This document shows positions 18,344 to 27,650 of a DNA stretch of 64,000 nt, in pieces (within the stretch, counting starts at the first letter, position 1; each line of letters begins with the position of its first letter). The position numbers and the translations under genes are program-made. The DNA comes from Caldilineaceae bacterium (GTDB lineage Bacteria; Chloroflexota; Anaerolineae; Caldilineales; Caldilineaceae), in contig JAHBVH010000009.1 of the NCBI GenBank assembly GCA_019637645.1, forward strand, positions 1 through 64,000, given 5' to 3'. The notes under the pieces are model-generated. The model did not search any database, was not told the origin of the DNA, and was given only the letters and a program-made list of their open reading frames with translations.

Positions 18344-18412
18344 GGACGCGGATAAACGCGGAAGGACGCGGATTAGAGGCTAATCCGCGTCCTTCCGCGT
18401 TTATCCGCGTCC
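18344..18412. terminator. 32-bp perfect inverted repeat between convergent genes
   Basis: The arms at 18344-18375 and 18381-18412 are perfectly complementary with a 5-nt loop. The arms contain repeated GGACGCGGAT units. It lies between two convergent stops and can terminate both transcripts. A related phrase recurs near 48831. Confidence 0.7.
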
Positions 18413-18418
18413 ACTTGC

Positions 18419-21133
18419 TTATGGATTGGGCTGCGAAGCGCATGTCGCGGGGATCAACGCACACGCTTGATCGGGCACAGCGGGCGAGACAATTGACAAG
18501 CCCGCAAGGTGTAATTCATTGGGGCCAACAGCAGCGCTGCGCGAGGTGAACGGGATACGCGCTCCACTCGACGGATCGTAGAGACCAACTGCCACGGTCA
18601 CAGTCGCGCCGGGGCGCACGGTGGCTGGGAGTTGGATCTGCCGCCATTCCGCTAACCAGAAGCCACTGACCGCTGTATCTGATCCGCCACCCCACTGGAA
18701 GAAACGCGGCGGGCCATCGGCCTGGGCAATGGTAGTTTCGCCTTGCCGGACATGGACAAAAGCCGCTAGGTTGGCCGGCCAATCGGGCAATGGTCCTCCT
18801 TGCCATTCAAAGCGCAGGGTCAGTGGCGTAGCTGGGGCAACTTGGGCAGGCGCCCAGAGGGTTAGCTGCAAAGGCCCTTCCGTCAGCAGAAAATTGCCCT
18901 CGCTGCGCCGCGACTGTGTCGGCTCTGCCAACTGGTTGGGCATAAGTCGGTCGGCTGGCGCTGATTGCAGGATCCCTTCCTCATTGCGTTCAAAGATCTG
19001 CACCAACGTGGCGCCGTTCTCGCCTTGGCGCAGAGATTGGGTACTCGCCGCGATGGTAGTAGCTGGCGGCGCTGGTGCAACGCGGACACCCCACAGCTTG
19101 GGCAGGGTTAGCGCCAATGTTTGGGGACAGATGACTTCGCCCGCCTGCCATTGTGGGGGCGGATACCAGAGCAGCGCCGGTGGTACACTGGCCGAAAAAG
19201 CATAGAGCACTTCTTGGGCTGGGGTTATAATTTCTAGTTGCGGTATAAAGGGTGCTCCCGTGAAGGTTTCCCCCACCTGCCAACAAGCACGCACATGCGT
19301 TTGCCGCCACCGGGGCCAATCCGTGGCCGTTACCCCGCGGAAAGTTAATGGCGCGGTCGCAAGTGCCGCCGTTGTTGCGCTCCTCTCTCCCCGAGCAAAA
19401 TCGTAAAACGCGTTGGGGATCTGTTTGTCCGGTGCCCCACGCCGGAGGAGCAGAAAGCCATCCGCCCCATCGACCACGCCCCACTCGCCTTGCAATAACG
19501 CATCAACCGCGCTTTTGAGATCACCCGGTGCCATATCTGTATTGGTAGTTACGTCGAGCAGGGCCCAATCCGCTTGCCCTGGTTGGCTCAGTTCGGGTAG
19601 CCCCAGGGGGAATTGATAGAGATAGCGGCGATGACTCACATGCGGATGGACCGCGGCCGTCGCCGTAACCGCTGCATCGGGCGGAATTTGCGCTACAAAG
19701 CGCGGTAGCAGGCGATGGTGCGCTGTGATCGGGGTGGGATCATAGCGTGCTCCCCACGGCCCACGTCCCAGTTCTCGATAAGTTAAGGTGGCCCAGCCCA
19801 ATAGCCAGAGCACACAGAGCAGCGCTACGATGGGGCGCAACGCCGTCCGCGCATTGGTGAAAAGGGAGGCTAAGGCCATGGTTCCCAGGCTGGCCGCGGC
19901 CATGTGTTGATAGCTGGCCGAACTCCGCGCCGTCAAGCGCCCTAGCCAACGCCAAAGGCGACCAAGACCCACGGTAGCACTGACGGCAACATAGGGTACC
20001 AACGGCGCGCTATAGTGAAACTCGCCATAATACTGGGCTGGGTACGCGCTGAGCAGATTCGCCAACAACAGGGGCAGCGCGAGCAAAAGTACTTCGGGAG
20101 CCAACAAGCTCAATAGGCCAAAGGGCGCAAGCAGATCCCAAAAATAGGCGGCACGCGCTGGCTCGCTGGCAATCTGCCAAACCAATCCTGGTTGGGTAAA
20201 GAAGCTCTTGAGAATATCCAGGGGCGAGTTGCCCAAGGCCCCATAGCGGCCAAAGTAGACACTTTCGGCGGTATCATAGATCTGGGGCGCGTTCGCCGGG
20301 ACAATGACAAAGGTGGCGAGATAGAACCAGCAGAGCGCGGCCAGAAGGACAAGAAGGGTAATGGCACGTGAGAAAAAAGTTGTACGCCGACCCTCATCGG
20401 CGTGGCGCAGGCGGGCCGGTGTAAGCCAACCCCGGAGGTCATCGACCCAGAAGCGCCACGCTGCCAAGCCTGCGGCTAGGAGGGCCATCTCTTCCTTCAC
20501 CATTGCCACTAAAATTGTCGCGACGACAAAGGGCCAGAGCCGTTGGGTTTCAATCGCCCAAAAGGCCCACAAGAGCAAAGGAACGGCCACTGGCGCGGCA
20601 TGAAACTCCGTTAGAAGGGCCGATTGCAACTGGGGGGCTAAGAGATAGGCGATGGCTAGCGCCAAGGCGATGGGGCGCGTCAATTGGCGCAGCGGTTCGA
20701 TCTGCCAGATCTGGGCGCGTGCACGCGGGGAGAGGATTTTGTCCAACTGGATGAGGGCAAGTTCGTATAGCGGCCACGCGCCAAGCGCAACCAGGAAAAC
20801 TTGGAGGAACAGCAGCGCACGGACATCGTTCCAGAGCCAAAAGATGGGACTAATCAGGGCTAAGATCGGCTCGACATGATCGGTCAAGCGCGTGGCGATG
20901 ATGCCGGTGTCTGTGGACTCGACAAAGCGGCCACGGCTACTGTTCCAGACGGCTTGATCGATCTGGCCCAGATCGGCCTTGTGGGTGCGCATTCCCAAGT
21001 GTTGGGCAAAAGCCAGTTGCGTAAAGAGAAGCGTATAGCCCAGGATCGCCAGCCCCAGGAGGAGGCGATACCCATCAAAAAGCACAAGGCGCGGCCCCGT
21101 GTTTGGATTAGGCGTGTTAGGGTGCGTGACCAT
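18419..21133 (-). CDS. DUF2079 large membrane protein
   Basis: This is about 904 residues from the ATG at 21133; the TTG at 21145 is less likely. The first 480 residues contain about ten hydrophobic segments, with the DUF2079 hallmark AFAQHLGMRTHKADLGQIDQAVWNSSRGRFVESTDTG spread over residues about 40-75. An extracytoplasmic, proline- and tryptophan-rich beta domain fills the C-terminal half. DUF2079 proteins are distant relatives of membrane glycosyltransferases of the GT-C type; no substrate is known. The gene lies 21 bp after a DegT aminotransferase and ends a minus-strand block of sugar-related genes, so a role in surface glycan assembly is likely (inference). Confidence 0.82.
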   Translation of the reverse strand: MVTHPNTPNPNTGPRLVLFDGYRLLLGLAILGYTLLFTQLAFAQHLGMRTHKADLGQIDQAVWNSSRGRFVESTDTGIIATRLTDHVEPILALISPIFWLWNDVRALLFLQVFLVALGAWPLYELALIQLDKILSPRARAQIWQIEPLRQLTRPIALALAIAYLLAPQLQSALLTEFHAAPVAVPLLLWAFWAIETQRLWPFVVATILVAMVKEEMALLAAGLAAWRFWVDDLRGWLTPARLRHADEGRRTTFFSRAITLLVLLAALCWFYLATFVIVPANAPQIYDTAESVYFGRYGALGNSPLDILKSFFTQPGLVWQIASEPARAAYFWDLLAPFGLLSLLAPEVLLLALPLLLANLLSAYPAQYYGEFHYSAPLVPYVAVSATVGLGRLWRWLGRLTARSSASYQHMAAASLGTMALASLFTNARTALRPIVALLCVLWLLGWATLTYRELGRGPWGARYDPTPITAHHRLLPRFVAQIPPDAAVTATAAVHPHVSHRRYLYQFPLGLPELSQPGQADWALLDVTTNTDMAPGDLKSAVDALLQGEWGVVDGADGFLLLRRGAPDKQIPNAFYDFARGERSATTAALATAPLTFRGVTATDWPRWRQTHVRACWQVGETFTGAPFIPQLEIITPAQEVLYAFSASVPPALLWYPPPQWQAGEVICPQTLALTLPKLWGVRVAPAPPATTIAASTQSLRQGENGATLVQIFERNEEGILQSAPADRLMPNQLAEPTQSRRSEGNFLLTEGPLQLTLWAPAQVAPATPLTLRFEWQGGPLPDWPANLAAFVHVRQGETTIAQADGPPRFFQWGGGSDTAVSGFWLAEWRQIQLPATVRPGATVTVAVGLYDPSSGARIPFTSRSAAVGPNELHLAGLSIVSPAVPDQACALIPATCASQPNP

Positions 21134-21154
21134 GCTGTGTATCAATGTCGGTTG

Positions 21155-22303
21155 TTAGGCGGCCAGGACCTTGGTGGCTGCCCTACAAACAGCCTGGGCC
21201 TGATCGTCGGTGAGTTGGGGGTACAAGGGCAGGGTAACAAGATGGGGTAAAAGTTTCTCGGTCGTTGTCAGAGCGTGACAACGAATAGTCTCCTGCTGAT
21301 AGGCTGGCTGCTGATGCACGGCGGCGGGGTAATGGATCGCCGTGGCGATACCATGGGCCTGCATCTGTTGGCGAAAATGGTCCCGTTTGGCCACCCGCAC
21401 CACATAGAGATGATAGACATGATGGCAAGCGGGAAGTTCAACCGGCATGATGATGCCACGCGGCAACTGTTCCGTATAGAGGGCCGCCAAGCGCCGCCGT
21501 GCCTCATTCCATTCGTCGAGAAAACGTAATTTGACCCGCAATAAGGCCGCCTGCATTTCATCCAGCCGACTGTTGAGCCCTTCGCGCTGCGAAATGTAGC
21601 GTGCTGCGGGTGTCCACCCATACTCACGCAAACTGCGGACCTTTTCCAGCAATGCCGGATCGCGCCCCACCACGGCCCCGCCATCGCCGAGAGCCCCTAA
21701 ATTTTTGGTGGGGTAAAAAGAAAAGCAGGCAAGGTCACCCCACGTGCCGACCTTGCGCCCTTGGTAGCGCGCACCATGGGCTTGGGCACAATCTTCGATC
21801 ACGGGAATATGGTGGGCACGGCCCAGCGCCAAGATCGCCGCCAGTGGCGCTGGATGACCATAGAGATGGACAGGGATGATCGCCTTGGTGCGTGGGGTCA
21901 GCGCCGCGGCAACGGCTTCGGCGGTCATGGTATAGGTCTCTGCATCAATATCGACCAGCACTGGCGTCGCCCCCGTCAGGCGGATCGCCGCCACCGTTGC
22001 CACGGCGGTATGGGAAACCGTAATCACTTCATCCCCCGGTCCCACCGCACAAGCGCGCAACGCCAGTTGTAATGCGTCCGTCCCCGAATTCACCGTAATA
22101 CACGCAAGCTTCTCTTGCCCAGCCTCCAGCCGCCAGTCGCCAGTCTCCAGATAGGTGGCAAACTCTGCCTCAAAGGCGGCCACCTCTTTGCCTAGAATAT
22201 ACCAGCCACTGGCTAGGACACGCGCCGCGGCCTCATCCAAGGCGGGTTTGAGGGCGTTATATTGGGCATAAAGGTCAATTACAGGGATGGGTTGGCTAGC
22301 CAT
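21155..22303 (-). CDS. DegT/DnrJ/EryC1/StrS family aminotransferase
   Basis: This 382-residue PLP enzyme typically transaminates keto-sugar nucleotides during amino-sugar or O-antigen synthesis. Visible motifs are VNSGTDALQLAL (phosphate binding), PVIEDCAQAHGA (Asp that binds the pyridine nitrogen), FSFYPTKNLGALGDGG with the Schiff-base lysine at residue 200, and the C-terminal HVYHLYVVR and HYPAAVHQQPAY segments. Residues about 52-62 (LETGDWRLEAG) form a short insertion coded by a repeat also found inside ileS. It sits between a strand and the SGTDAL loop and probably loops out. The gene is flanked by DUF2079 and Uma2 genes on the same strand. Confidence 0.92.
   Translation of the reverse strand: MASQPIPVIDLYAQYNALKPALDEAAARVLASGWYILGKEVAAFEAEFATYLETGDWRLEAGQEKLACITVNSGTDALQLALRACAVGPGDEVITVSHTAVATVAAIRLTGATPVLVDIDAETYTMTAEAVAAALTPRTKAIIPVHLYGHPAPLAAILALGRAHHIPVIEDCAQAHGARYQGRKVGTWGDLACFSFYPTKNLGALGDGGAVVGRDPALLEKVRSLREYGWTPAARYISQREGLNSRLDEMQAALLRVKLRFLDEWNEARRRLAALYTEQLPRGIIMPVELPACHHVYHLYVVRVAKRDHFRQQMQAHGIATAIHYPAAVHQQPAYQQETIRCHALTTTEKLLPHLVTLPLYPQLTDDQAQAVCRAATKVLAA
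22121..22150 (-). repeat. GDWRL-coding repeat inside the DegT gene
   Basis: This 30-bp block of CTGG-type units is in frame (read on the minus strand) and codes LETGDWRLEA. It shares a 15-bp core (GACTGGCGACTGGCG) with 55911-55940 in ileS, read in the same codon phase. Confidence 0.7.
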
Positions 22304-22345
22304 AAATAACTTTCTACAGCGCGATTAGCTGGTCGGTGAACCGGC

Positions 22346-23002
22346 TTAAAAACCAGGGTCCCAAAGCTCGGCCAAGGTAATGACAAGCCCTGGCAAGAAC
22401 GGCTCACCGCTGATTTGTGCCGGGTCTTGTAAATAGAGTGGTTCAGTCTGGGGTCGATAGATGTAGACATCCCGTGTTTCTGGGATCAACAGCCACCCTA
22501 ATTGCGCCCCATTGGCGAGATACTCTTGCATCTTCTCTTGTAGCTCCGCGATCTGATCCGTCGCAGAGCGTAGTTCAACGACAAAATCAGGACAAAGGGG
22601 GAGAAATTTACGCTTCTGCTGCGGCGATAAGACCGTTAGCCGCTCCCGCTGTACCCAAGCGGCATCGGGAGAACGAATCGCACCATTCGGCAAAATAAAA
22701 CCGGTCGAAGAATCAAAGGCGACACCGCGTTGATCGCGCTTGGCCCATTGACGGAGTGCCAGGGTAAGCTCGGCATTGCGGCTACCCGTTTCGCCACCTG
22801 CGGGGGACATAATAAGTACCTTTCCAGTTGCCGTGCGTTCAATGCGTAGATCACGGTTAAGCTGGCAAAATTCAAAAAATTGATCATCATCCATCTGGAT
22901 AACTGGATCAAACTGAACTTCGAGCCGTGGCAGCTCTGCCATGAATTCGGGCCGTGCTGTACTCTTTTCTCGGGTTACATTGGGTTTAGTCAAAAGACTC
23001 AT
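22346..23002 (-). CDS. Uma2 family (DUF820) endonuclease-like protein
   Basis: This is a 218-residue PD-(D/E)xK-fold protein of the Uma2/DUF820 family, abundant in cyanobacteria and Chloroflexota. The family sequence is evident: MDDDQFFEFCQLNRDLRIERTATG near residue 40, SPAGGETGSRNAELTLAL, FILPNGAIRSPDAAWV (candidate catalytic Asp), and PDFVVELRSATDQ with its Glu, followed by EYLANGAQLGWLLIPE. Members are predicted nucleases, usually of unknown biological role, and often lie among mobile DNA. An AGGA site precedes the ATG by 8 nt. Confidence 0.88.
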   Translation of the reverse strand: MSLLTKPNVTREKSTARPEFMAELPRLEVQFDPVIQMDDDQFFEFCQLNRDLRIERTATGKVLIMSPAGGETGSRNAELTLALRQWAKRDQRGVAFDSSTGFILPNGAIRSPDAAWVQRERLTVLSPQQKRKFLPLCPDFVVELRSATDQIAELQEKMQEYLANGAQLGWLLIPETRDVYIYRPQTEPLYLQDPAQISGEPFLPGLVITLAELWDPGF

Positions 23003-23077
23003 CTTATTATCCTATCCCGCAGACGCCGCGAACCGTGCTCAAGAATCACGCTCCACCAATCACACTCTACACATCAC

Positions 23078-24070
23078 CTACCAATAGTGTTGCCCATATT
23101 CCTGATAGTAGGCAATCATCTGGGCAAGACCTTGGCGGAGGTCGGTTTGTGGTTGCCAACCGAGCGCAGCTTCTATTTTAGCATAGCTTGAATAAACATC
23201 CCCGATATCAATCTTCTTGCGCTCTTCGGGCCAGGGAATGGTGGTGACATGGCCGCGCCCCGCGATCTCCACAATGAGGTGAGCGAGGTCATAGAGGCTG
23301 ATGGGATGTTGCCCACCTAGGTTATAGACTTGACCATTGCTGGCTTCGGTGGCCCCGACCCGTAGGAAGGCATCGACCACGTCATCGACAAAGGTCAAAT
23401 CACGTTGTTGTTGGCCGTCGCCATAGAGCTGGATCGCTTTGCCCTCGATGGCCAGCCGGATAAACCAGCCAATAAAGCCTTGGCGGTTATGCTTGAGCAA
23501 TTGGCGGGGGCCATAGGTGTTGGTTAGGCGCAGCGAGCTGGTGCGAAGCCCATAGGCATTGTAATAGACAATATGATACCATTCGCCTGCCAGCTTATTG
23601 ACGCCATTGACATCGGTGGGATGTTGCAGATGTTGTTCGTCGAGAGGCAAATAGTGCGGCTTCCCATATTGTTGCCGTGTGCCAGCGTAGATGACCTTGA
23701 TCTGGGGATTTTCGTGGCGACATGCCTCTAGAATGGAAAGCTGCGCACGTGCATTAATCTCCAAATCCGCTAATGGATCGGTCATCGAATCGATGTGGCT
23801 CACTTGGCCGGCTAAGTTAAAGAGCAGATCCTGCCCCTGTACCAAGGCTTGCATGGCATATGGATCGCGGACATCGGCAATATTGACCCGCAGCTGCTCT
23901 TCGTAGCCAGCAAGGTTAAAGTGGTTGCCACCATAATCGGGGATTAACGAATCGACCAATGTGACACGCGCCCCCAAGTCCACCAAGCGGCGGGCCAGAT
24001 TGGAGCCAATAAAGCCAAGACCGCCTGTAATGAGGGCGTGACGATTACGATAAAAAGGTAGATAACTCAT
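23078..24070 (-). CDS. NAD-dependent epimerase/dehydratase with atypical active site
   Basis: This is a 330-residue extended short-chain dehydrogenase/reductase of the sugar-nucleotide epimerase type. The NAD-binding GGLGFIGSNLARRL motif starts near residue 17. LFNLAGQVSH and DPLADLEINARAQLSILEA follow. Where most relatives have YxxxK, this one reads DVNGVNKLAGEWY, so the catalytic tyrosine position appears to be asparagine while the lysine is kept. The substrate-binding part is present (SLRLTNTYGPRQ, VDDVVDAFLRVG). It probably acts on an NDP-sugar, but the substitution makes the reaction uncertain. It begins the minus-strand glycan block. Confidence 0.85.
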   Translation of the reverse strand: MSYLPFYRNRHALITGGLGFIGSNLARRLVDLGARVTLVDSLIPDYGGNHFNLAGYEEQLRVNIADVRDPYAMQALVQGQDLLFNLAGQVSHIDSMTDPLADLEINARAQLSILEACRHENPQIKVIYAGTRQQYGKPHYLPLDEQHLQHPTDVNGVNKLAGEWYHIVYYNAYGLRTSSLRLTNTYGPRQLLKHNRQGFIGWFIRLAIEGKAIQLYGDGQQQRDLTFVDDVVDAFLRVGATEASNGQVYNLGGQHPISLYDLAHLIVEIAGRGHVTTIPWPEERKKIDIGDVYSSYAKIEAALGWQPQTDLRQGLAQMIAYYQEYGQHYW

Positions 24071-24585
24071 AGTCCGTCAGATGATGTGATTTCCATTGAC
24101 TTACAGCAAATTTGGCAAAAACGTCAATAACCATTACAGTTGATACTTGGCCTTGGTTCAGGAGTGTGCCCAGGTAGGTTTGTCTGCTCAATGTATCCAG
24201 CTAACCATAGCCCGCTGTGAGTATACACTACGTACTTTGGCTGGGACAAAAGGACACGGATGGCTAAGGCACAAAGCAAAACAGTGTTTCAATCTATCCA
24301 AGAGATCAACTTCGCCGGGCGGCTCTGTTCATAGGAGCACGCTCTCTGGGCGCGGGGTTGGCGTGCCAATTGCGCACACCAGCTACGTAAAAGGATATTT
24401 GCTCACTGTTTTTGCGTTTGTTTTATTCTAAACAAAGGGTTGCGTTATGGCATTTCTGTTGCAGGCTGGGAACTGGCAACGCCAATGCGGCTCCATTCTA
24501 GGGGTGAATCAAGTAGATCCAACCCGGGCATGGCCGAAGCTGCCGGTGAAGACGCAACATTACTGAATGATAGATCCAAGTAATT
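24071..24585. other. Divergent intergenic region, no gene recognised
   Basis: These 515 bp separate the divergent epimerase and topA genes. I find no tRNA, known riboswitch or convincing coding frame; the 94-codon frame at 24147-24431 has no family-like features. Promoters of both flanking genes must lie here, but no strong consensus stands out. Confidence 0.5.
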
Positions 24586-27354
24586 ATGACAAAATTAGTA
24601 ATTGTAGAATCGCCTACCAAAGCGCGGACGATTCGTAACTATTTGCCGAAAGAATACCATGTCGAAGCAAGCATGGGGCACGTCCGTGATCTCCCCGCCT
24701 CGGCGGCTGAGGTACCTTCGGCGTACAAGGGAGAGCCTTGGTCACGCCTCGGTGTAAATGTGGAGCGTGACTTTGATCCGCTCTATGTGATTCCGTCCGC
24801 TAAGAAAAAAGTGGTCACCGACTTGCGTAAACAGTTGCAGGAAGCCGATGAACTCATCTTAGCCACCGACGAAGACCGCGAAGGTGAGAGCATTGGTTGG
24901 CATTTGCACGAAGTGCTCAAGCCCAAAGTGCCTGTGCGGCGGATGGTCTTCCACGAAATTACCCGCGAAGCCATTCAGCAGGCGTTGCGCGAAACCCGCA
25001 CGATTGATCAAGACCTTGTGCGCGCTCAAGAGACACGCCGCATTCTGGATCGCCTGGTGGGGTATACGGTTTCGCCTTTGCTCTGGAAGAAGATCGCCCC
25101 TCGTCTCTCGGCGGGGCGGGTCCAAAGTGTGGCTGTCCGCCTGTTGGTGATGCGCGAGCGCGAACGCCGCGCGTTTCGCTCGGGGCAATTTTGGGATTTG
25201 AAAGCCTTTTTGAACAAACGCCCTGATCGTCCCGACCATCGTTTTGAGGCCGACTTGATCTCTGTTGGCGGCGTTCGCGTAGCCAGCGGTCGTGATTTTG
25301 ACGAGAACACGGGGCAAGTGGCCGATAAGAAGAACGTGCTCTTGCTCAATCAGCAAGAGGCCGAAGCACTCAAAGCGCGCCTGTTGACAGGCCGTTGGCG
25401 GGTGGCCGAATTGGAAGAACGCGAAGCGACCCGTTCGCCCGCGCCACCCTTTACGACCAGCACCTTGCAGCAGGAAGCCAATCGCAAGTTGGGTATGAGT
25501 GCCAAAGAGACCATGCGGGTGGCCCAATCGCTCTATGAAAATGGCTACATCACCTATATGCGTACCGATTCGGTCAACCTGAGCGATCAAGCCCTTAACG
25601 CGGCACGCCGCCGGGTTACCGAACTCTACGGGGAGCAATATCTCAGCGAGCGACCGCGGCGCTACGCCAGCAAGACCAAAAATGCCCAGGAAGCCCACGA
25701 AGCGATTCGCCCCGCTGGTGAACGAATGTTACCAGTGGATGAGCTGCCCCTAAGCGGCGAAGAGCGGCGTCTCTATGACCTGATCTGGAAGCGAACCGTC
25801 GCGACGCAGATGGCCAACGCCCGCTTACGCTTTACCACCGCGACCATGGCTGTCGAAGACGCGTTCTTCCGCGCCTCTGGGCGCACGGTTCTCTTTGCCG
25901 GTTTCTTTCGGGCCTATGTGGAAGGTTCCGACGATCCCGAGGCCGCGCTAGAAAGCCAGGAATCGCCCTTGCCACCGCTCACCATTGACGAAGAGGTCGA
26001 TTGCCGTCAGCTAGACGCTGTGGGCCACGAAACCAAACCGCCAGCGCGCTATACGGAAGCGACCTTGGTCAAGGCGTTAGAAGCAGAGGGGATTGGCCGC
26101 CCTAGCACCTATGCCACGATTATCGATACCATTCAGCAGCGCGGCTATGCCTTTAAGGTACGCCGTGAATTGGTGCCGACCTTTACCGCTTTTGCCGTGA
26201 CTAAGCTACTCGAAGATCATTTCTTTGACTTAGTTGATCTCAATTTTACGGCCACCATGGAGCAGAAGCTGGATGATATTGCCAATGGGGGGACTGATTG
26301 GTTGGCCTACCTGCGGCAATTCTATCTCGGCCAGCAGGGGCTGGAAACCCAGGTGAAGGAAAAAGAAGCGGGGATCGATCCCCGCCTTGCCAGTGGGGTC
26401 GCGTTGGATGATTTCCCGGCTGAGGTGCGTATCGGCCAATTTGGTCCTTTCTTGGCGAAGGAACTGAATGGAGAACGGGTCACGGCAGGCATTCCTGCCG
26501 ATCTGCCGCCCGCCGATCTGTCGGCGGAATTGGCGGAACAGCTCTTTAACCAGAAGACCGATGGTCCAGCCACCTTGGGCATCGATCCCGCGACGGAGCT
26601 GCCTGTATTACTCAAGATTGGGCCCTATGGTCCCTATGTGCAGTTGGGTGAAGAAGATCAGAACGGCAACAAGAAGCCCAAGCGGGTCAGTCTGCTCAAG
26701 AACATGGATGCAGCAGAAATCAACCTAGAGGTGGCTTTGCAATTGCTCGGCCTGCCGCGCTACCTGGGCGAACATCCCGAGACGGAGAAGCCGGTTCGCG
26801 CGGGCGTTGGCCGCTTTGGTCCCTATATCGTTCATGACGGTGTCTATGCCAGCTTGCGCAAAGATGACAATGTCTTGGAGGTTGAACTAGACCGGGCCTT
26901 GGAACTGTTGGCCGCCGCTGCAACGCGTAAGGGCAAGCGCAGCGGTGACCGTAGCAGCGCTAAGAATGTACTCAAGGAACTAGGCGAACATCCAGACGGC
27001 GGCCTGGTGCAGGTCTTGGCCGGGCGTTATGGTCCCTATGTCAGCCACCAGAAGATCAACGCAACCTTGCCCAAAGAAGTCGCGCCAGAGACGGTCACCA
27101 TGGAGCAGGCGCTGGTGTGGCTAGCCGAGAAAGCGGGCAAGCCAGGGAGTGGCACCAAAGCGCGCCGCGCGAGTAGCACTCCGGCGAAAGCAACGACTCC
27201 TAAGGCTGCTGCCACTAAGGCTGCTGCCACTAAGGCTGCTGCCACTAAGGCTGCAACCACTAAGCGTGCTGCAACGGCCAAAGGAAGCAACGCCAAGAAC
27301 ACTGGAACCAAAAAGGTCGCCCCTAAAAAGAGCAGTAGCAAGAAAAAAGCGTAG
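24586..27354 (+). CDS. topA: DNA topoisomerase I with basic repeat tail
   Basis: This 922-residue type IA topoisomerase relaxes negative supercoils. The N-terminal toprim domain begins [13 protein letters not shown] and carries the DxD motif in [12 protein letters not shown]. The active-site tyrosine is Y324 in [10 protein letters not shown], and [14 protein letters not shown] and [13 protein letters not shown] are conserved. The C-terminus has no zinc-ribbon cysteines. Instead, residues about 590-850 are toprim-associated repeats with motifs such as [31 protein letters not shown] and AGRYGPYVS. The last 70 residues are a Lys/Ala tail like histone H1, partly coded by 15-bp tandem repeats (27201-27275). 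The ribosome-binding site is weak. A small membrane-protein gene starts 8 bp downstream. Confidence 0.95.
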   Translation: MTKLVIVESPTKARTIRNYLPKEYHVEASMGHVRDLPASAAEVPSAYKGEPWSRLGVNVERDFDPLYVIPSAKKKVVTDLRKQLQEADELILATDEDREGESIGWHLHEVLKPKVPVRRMVFHEITREAIQQALRETRTIDQDLVRAQETRRILDRLVGYTVSPLLWKKIAPRLSAGRVQSVAVRLLVMRERERRAFRSGQFWDLKAFLNKRPDRPDHRFEADLISVGGVRVASGRDFDENTGQVADKKNVLLLNQQEAEALKARLLTGRWRVAELEEREATRSPAPPFTTSTLQQEANRKLGMSAKETMRVAQSLYENGYITYMRTDSVNLSDQALNAARRRVTELYGEQYLSERPRRYASKTKNAQEAHEAIRPAGERMLPVDELPLSGEERRLYDLIWKRTVATQMANARLRFTTATMAVEDAFFRASGRTVLFAGFFRAYVEGSDDPEAALESQESPLPPLTIDEEVDCRQLDAVGHETKPPARYTEATLVKALEAEGIGRPSTYATIIDTIQQRGYAFKVRRELVPTFTAFAVTKLLEDHFFDLVDLNFTATMEQKLDDIANGGTDWLAYLRQFYLGQQGLETQVKEKEAGIDPRLASGVALDDFPAEVRIGQFGPFLAKELNGERVTAGIPADLPPADLSAELAEQLFNQKTDGPATLGIDPATELPVLLKIGPYGPYVQLGEEDQNGNKKPKRVSLLKNMDAAEINLEVALQLLGLPRYLGEHPETEKPVRAGVGRFGPYIVHDGVYASLRKDDNVLEVELDRALELLAAAATRKGKRSGDRSSAKNVLKELGEHPDGGLVQVLAGRYGPYVSHQKINATLPKEVAPETVTMEQALVWLAEKAGKPGSGTKARRASSTPAKATTPKAAATKAAATKAAATKAATTKRAATAKGSNAKNTGTKKVAPKKSSSKKKA
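27201..27275 (+). repeat. 15-bp tandem repeat coding KAAAT in topA tail
   Basis: Five consecutive 15-bp units (three identical, two diverged) code for repeated K-A-A-A-T pentapeptides. The reading frame is preserved whatever the copy number. Confidence 0.85.
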
Positions 27355-27362
27355 GCTTTGTC

Positions 27363-27551
27363 ATGTCTTCTACGGTCAAACAACGGCTAGCCGCACTGGT
27401 TACAACGATTATCTTTGGGTATATTCTTTTGCGCGTCATAGATCGCCTTTTTCTGGTGGTTTGGGTGCAGATGCCCTGGTGGGGCTTGCTCATTGCTGCC
27501 GTTGTGCTCTATCTTTTGATCGATCACCTTGTGCATCGTCTGCTGCGCTAA
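27363..27551 (+). CDS. Small two-helix membrane protein
   Basis: This 62-residue protein has two strongly hydrophobic segments (LAALVTTIIFGYILL and WWGLLIAAVVLYLLIDHLV) joined by a short loop with basic residues at both ends. It starts 8 bp after the topA stop and ends before a good terminator, so it shares topA's transcript. No family is recognised, and function is unknown. Confidence 0.6.
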   Translation: MSSTVKQRLAALVTTIIFGYILLRVIDRLFLVVWVQMPWWGLLIAAVVLYLLIDHLVHRLLR

Positions 27552-27591
27552 CCGGCGATATCGAACAGGTGTTTCAACAAACCTTGCCGGG

Positions 27592-27650
27592 CGCGGCTTT
27601 GCTCAACCAAGTTGTTCGCACGACTTTGGTTGGTCAAAGCCGCGTTTTTT
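27592..27650 (+). terminator. Intrinsic terminator of the topA operon
   Basis: CGCGGCTTTG (27592-27601) pairs with CAAAGCCGCG (27635-27644), with an inner ACCAA/TTGGT stem, and is followed by six T residues. Confidence 0.85.

Noticed and set aside
24147..24431. Possible 94-codon gene between the epimerase and topA
   Set aside because: No ribosome-binding site, no recognisable composition or domain; treated as non-coding.
24859..25698. Minus-strand frame of 279 codons inside topA
   Set aside because: Antisense to the topoisomerase catalytic core, which is unambiguous.
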